Source: Saccoglossus kowalevskii
Lineage: Eukaryota; Hemichordata; Enteropneusta; Harrimaniidae
Reading direction: 5' to 3'
DNA: 19,447 bases
NCBI RefSeq assembly: GCF_000003605.2
Contig: NW_003114598.1
Coordinates: 1 to 19,447 of the forward strand
This document shows positions 19,051 through 19,447 of this stretch, one piece after another (within the stretch, counting starts at the first letter, position 1; each line of letters opens with the position of its first letter). The notes under the pieces are model-generated. The model searched no databases and was not told the DNA's origin. It saw only the letters and a list, made by a program, of their open reading frames with translations. Made by a program: the position numbers and the translations under genes.

Positions 19051-19447
19051 ATTGGTGTGTATAGTGTTACATAGTTCCCTGCTCCACTAATTGGTGTGAC
19101 TGGAGTTGCATAATTGCCTTCCCCATTGGTGTGTATGGTGTTACATAGTTGTCTACTCCACTAATTGGTGTGACTGGAGTTGCATAATTGCCTTCCCCAT
19201 TGGTGTGTATAGTGTTACATAGTTCCCTACTCCACTAATTGGTGTGACTGGAGTTGCAAAATTGCCTTCCCCATTGGTGTGTATGGTGTTACATTGTTGC
19301 CTACTCCACTAATTGGTGTGACTGGAGTTGCATAATTGCCTTCCCCATTGGTGTGTATGGTGTTACATAGTTGCCTACTCCACTAATTGGTGTGACTGGG
19401 GTTGCATAATTGCCTTCCCCATTGGGGTGTATGGTGTTACATAGTTG
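19051..19447 (+). repeat. 397-bp duplicated block, right copy, cut by window end
   Basis: This is the copy of 16979-17375. The last unit begins at 19421 (ATTGGGGTG) and only 27 bases of its A half lie inside the window. The match was still in register at the last base, so both the block and the array continue beyond. Confidence 0.83.

Larger units (their letters stand above)
323..19447 (+). repeat. 74-bp dimeric satellite array, about 255 dimers, continues past window
   Basis: A head-to-tail array fills 19,125 bases without interruption. The modal unit has an A half (39 bp: ATTGGTGTG, TATGGTGTTACATAG, TTACCTACTCCACTA) and a B half (35 bp: ATTGGTGTG, ACTGGAGTTGCATAA, TTGCCTTCCCC). Its composition is A15 T27 G17 C15 with no CpG. 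Length balances exactly as 255 dimers, six extra 39-bp A halves, a 27-base partial unit at the end, and a net -6 bp from small indels. In the consensus, stop codons fall at unit positions 22, 38, 47 and 61. Because 74 is not a multiple of 3, every forward frame closes within about 41 codons and every reverse frame within about 48, so the array is not coding. I recognise no named satellite family. A eukaryotic heterochromatic satellite is the best inference. Confidence 0.97.

Noticed and set aside
323-19447. CRISPR array with about 36-bp repeats
   Set aside because: Both half-units are conserved repeats of each other. There are no unique spacers, no leader and no cas genes.
323-19447. Repeat-containing protein gene
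   Set aside because: The 74-bp period is not a multiple of 3 and the unit has several stop codons, so in the consensus all six frames close within about 41 (plus) or 48 (minus) codons.
323-19447. tRNA- or 5S-derived satellite, suggested by the 74-bp length
   Set aside because: I see no A-box or GTTCRA-type B-box and no cloverleaf pairing. The length agreement alone means nothing.
323-19447. Replication-origin iterons or telomeric repeat
   Set aside because: The array is far too long for iterons and lacks a rep gene. The unit is not a short G-rich telomere motif and has no GGG run in its consensus.
323-19447. CENP-B box
   Set aside because: The canonical box needs TTCG and CGGG. The consensus contains no CG and the minority CG variants do not fit the pattern.

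Overview
This window is a tandem-repeat (satellite/minisatellite) array with about 0.3 kb of non-repetitive flank at its left edge. I find no protein-coding gene, RNA gene, transposon, CRISPR array or multi-gene system. The array starts at 323 and runs off the right end of the window at 19447, so its true length is unknown. The sequence alone does not name the organism. A homogeneous, head-to-tail, non-coding array of more than 19 kb with nested higher-order periodicities is typical of eukaryotic heterochromatic or subtelomeric DNA and would be very unusual in a bacterium or virus, so a eukaryotic chromosome is the best inference.

The basic unit is 74 bp. It is a fused dimer of two related half-units, A (39 bp) and B (35 bp), both opening with ATTGGTGTG. 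They match at 24 of their first 30 positions and differ at their tails. Hand indexing of unit starts gives 255 complete A-B dimers, six extra A half-units (each adding exactly 39 bp), a 27-base partial unit at the right end, and a few 1-3 bp indels. These account for every base from 323 to 19447. All units have the same orientation.

Layout: 1-295 is unique AT-rich flank (98 G+C in the first 300 bases). 296-322 looks like a decayed half-unit at the array edge. 323-1135 holds mixed dimers. 1136-2763 is two tandem copies of an 11-dimer (814 bp) higher-order repeat. 2320-3355 contains two copies of an overlapping 7-dimer (518 bp) higher-order repeat. 3208-4800 is a 1593-bp block that returns nearly unchanged at 7504-9096. 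5245-6206 repeats 2838-3799. 6429-7207 is repeated at 11536-12314. 12907-13280 is repeated at 14352-14725. 15279-15574 is a fresh two-dimer tandem duplication. 17719-18976 again carries the 7-mer and a circularly permuted 11-mer otherwise seen near the left end, about 15-16 kb away. 16979-17375 returns at 19051-19447.

The interest lies in the array's evolutionary record: a dimer born from a shorter monomer, a single A-A junction copied to six places, nested higher-order repeats that share units, and a CpG-free consensus next to a flank with unsuppressed CpG. All coordinates and differences come from reading by eye. Block ends are placed at dimer boundaries and could be off by part of a unit.
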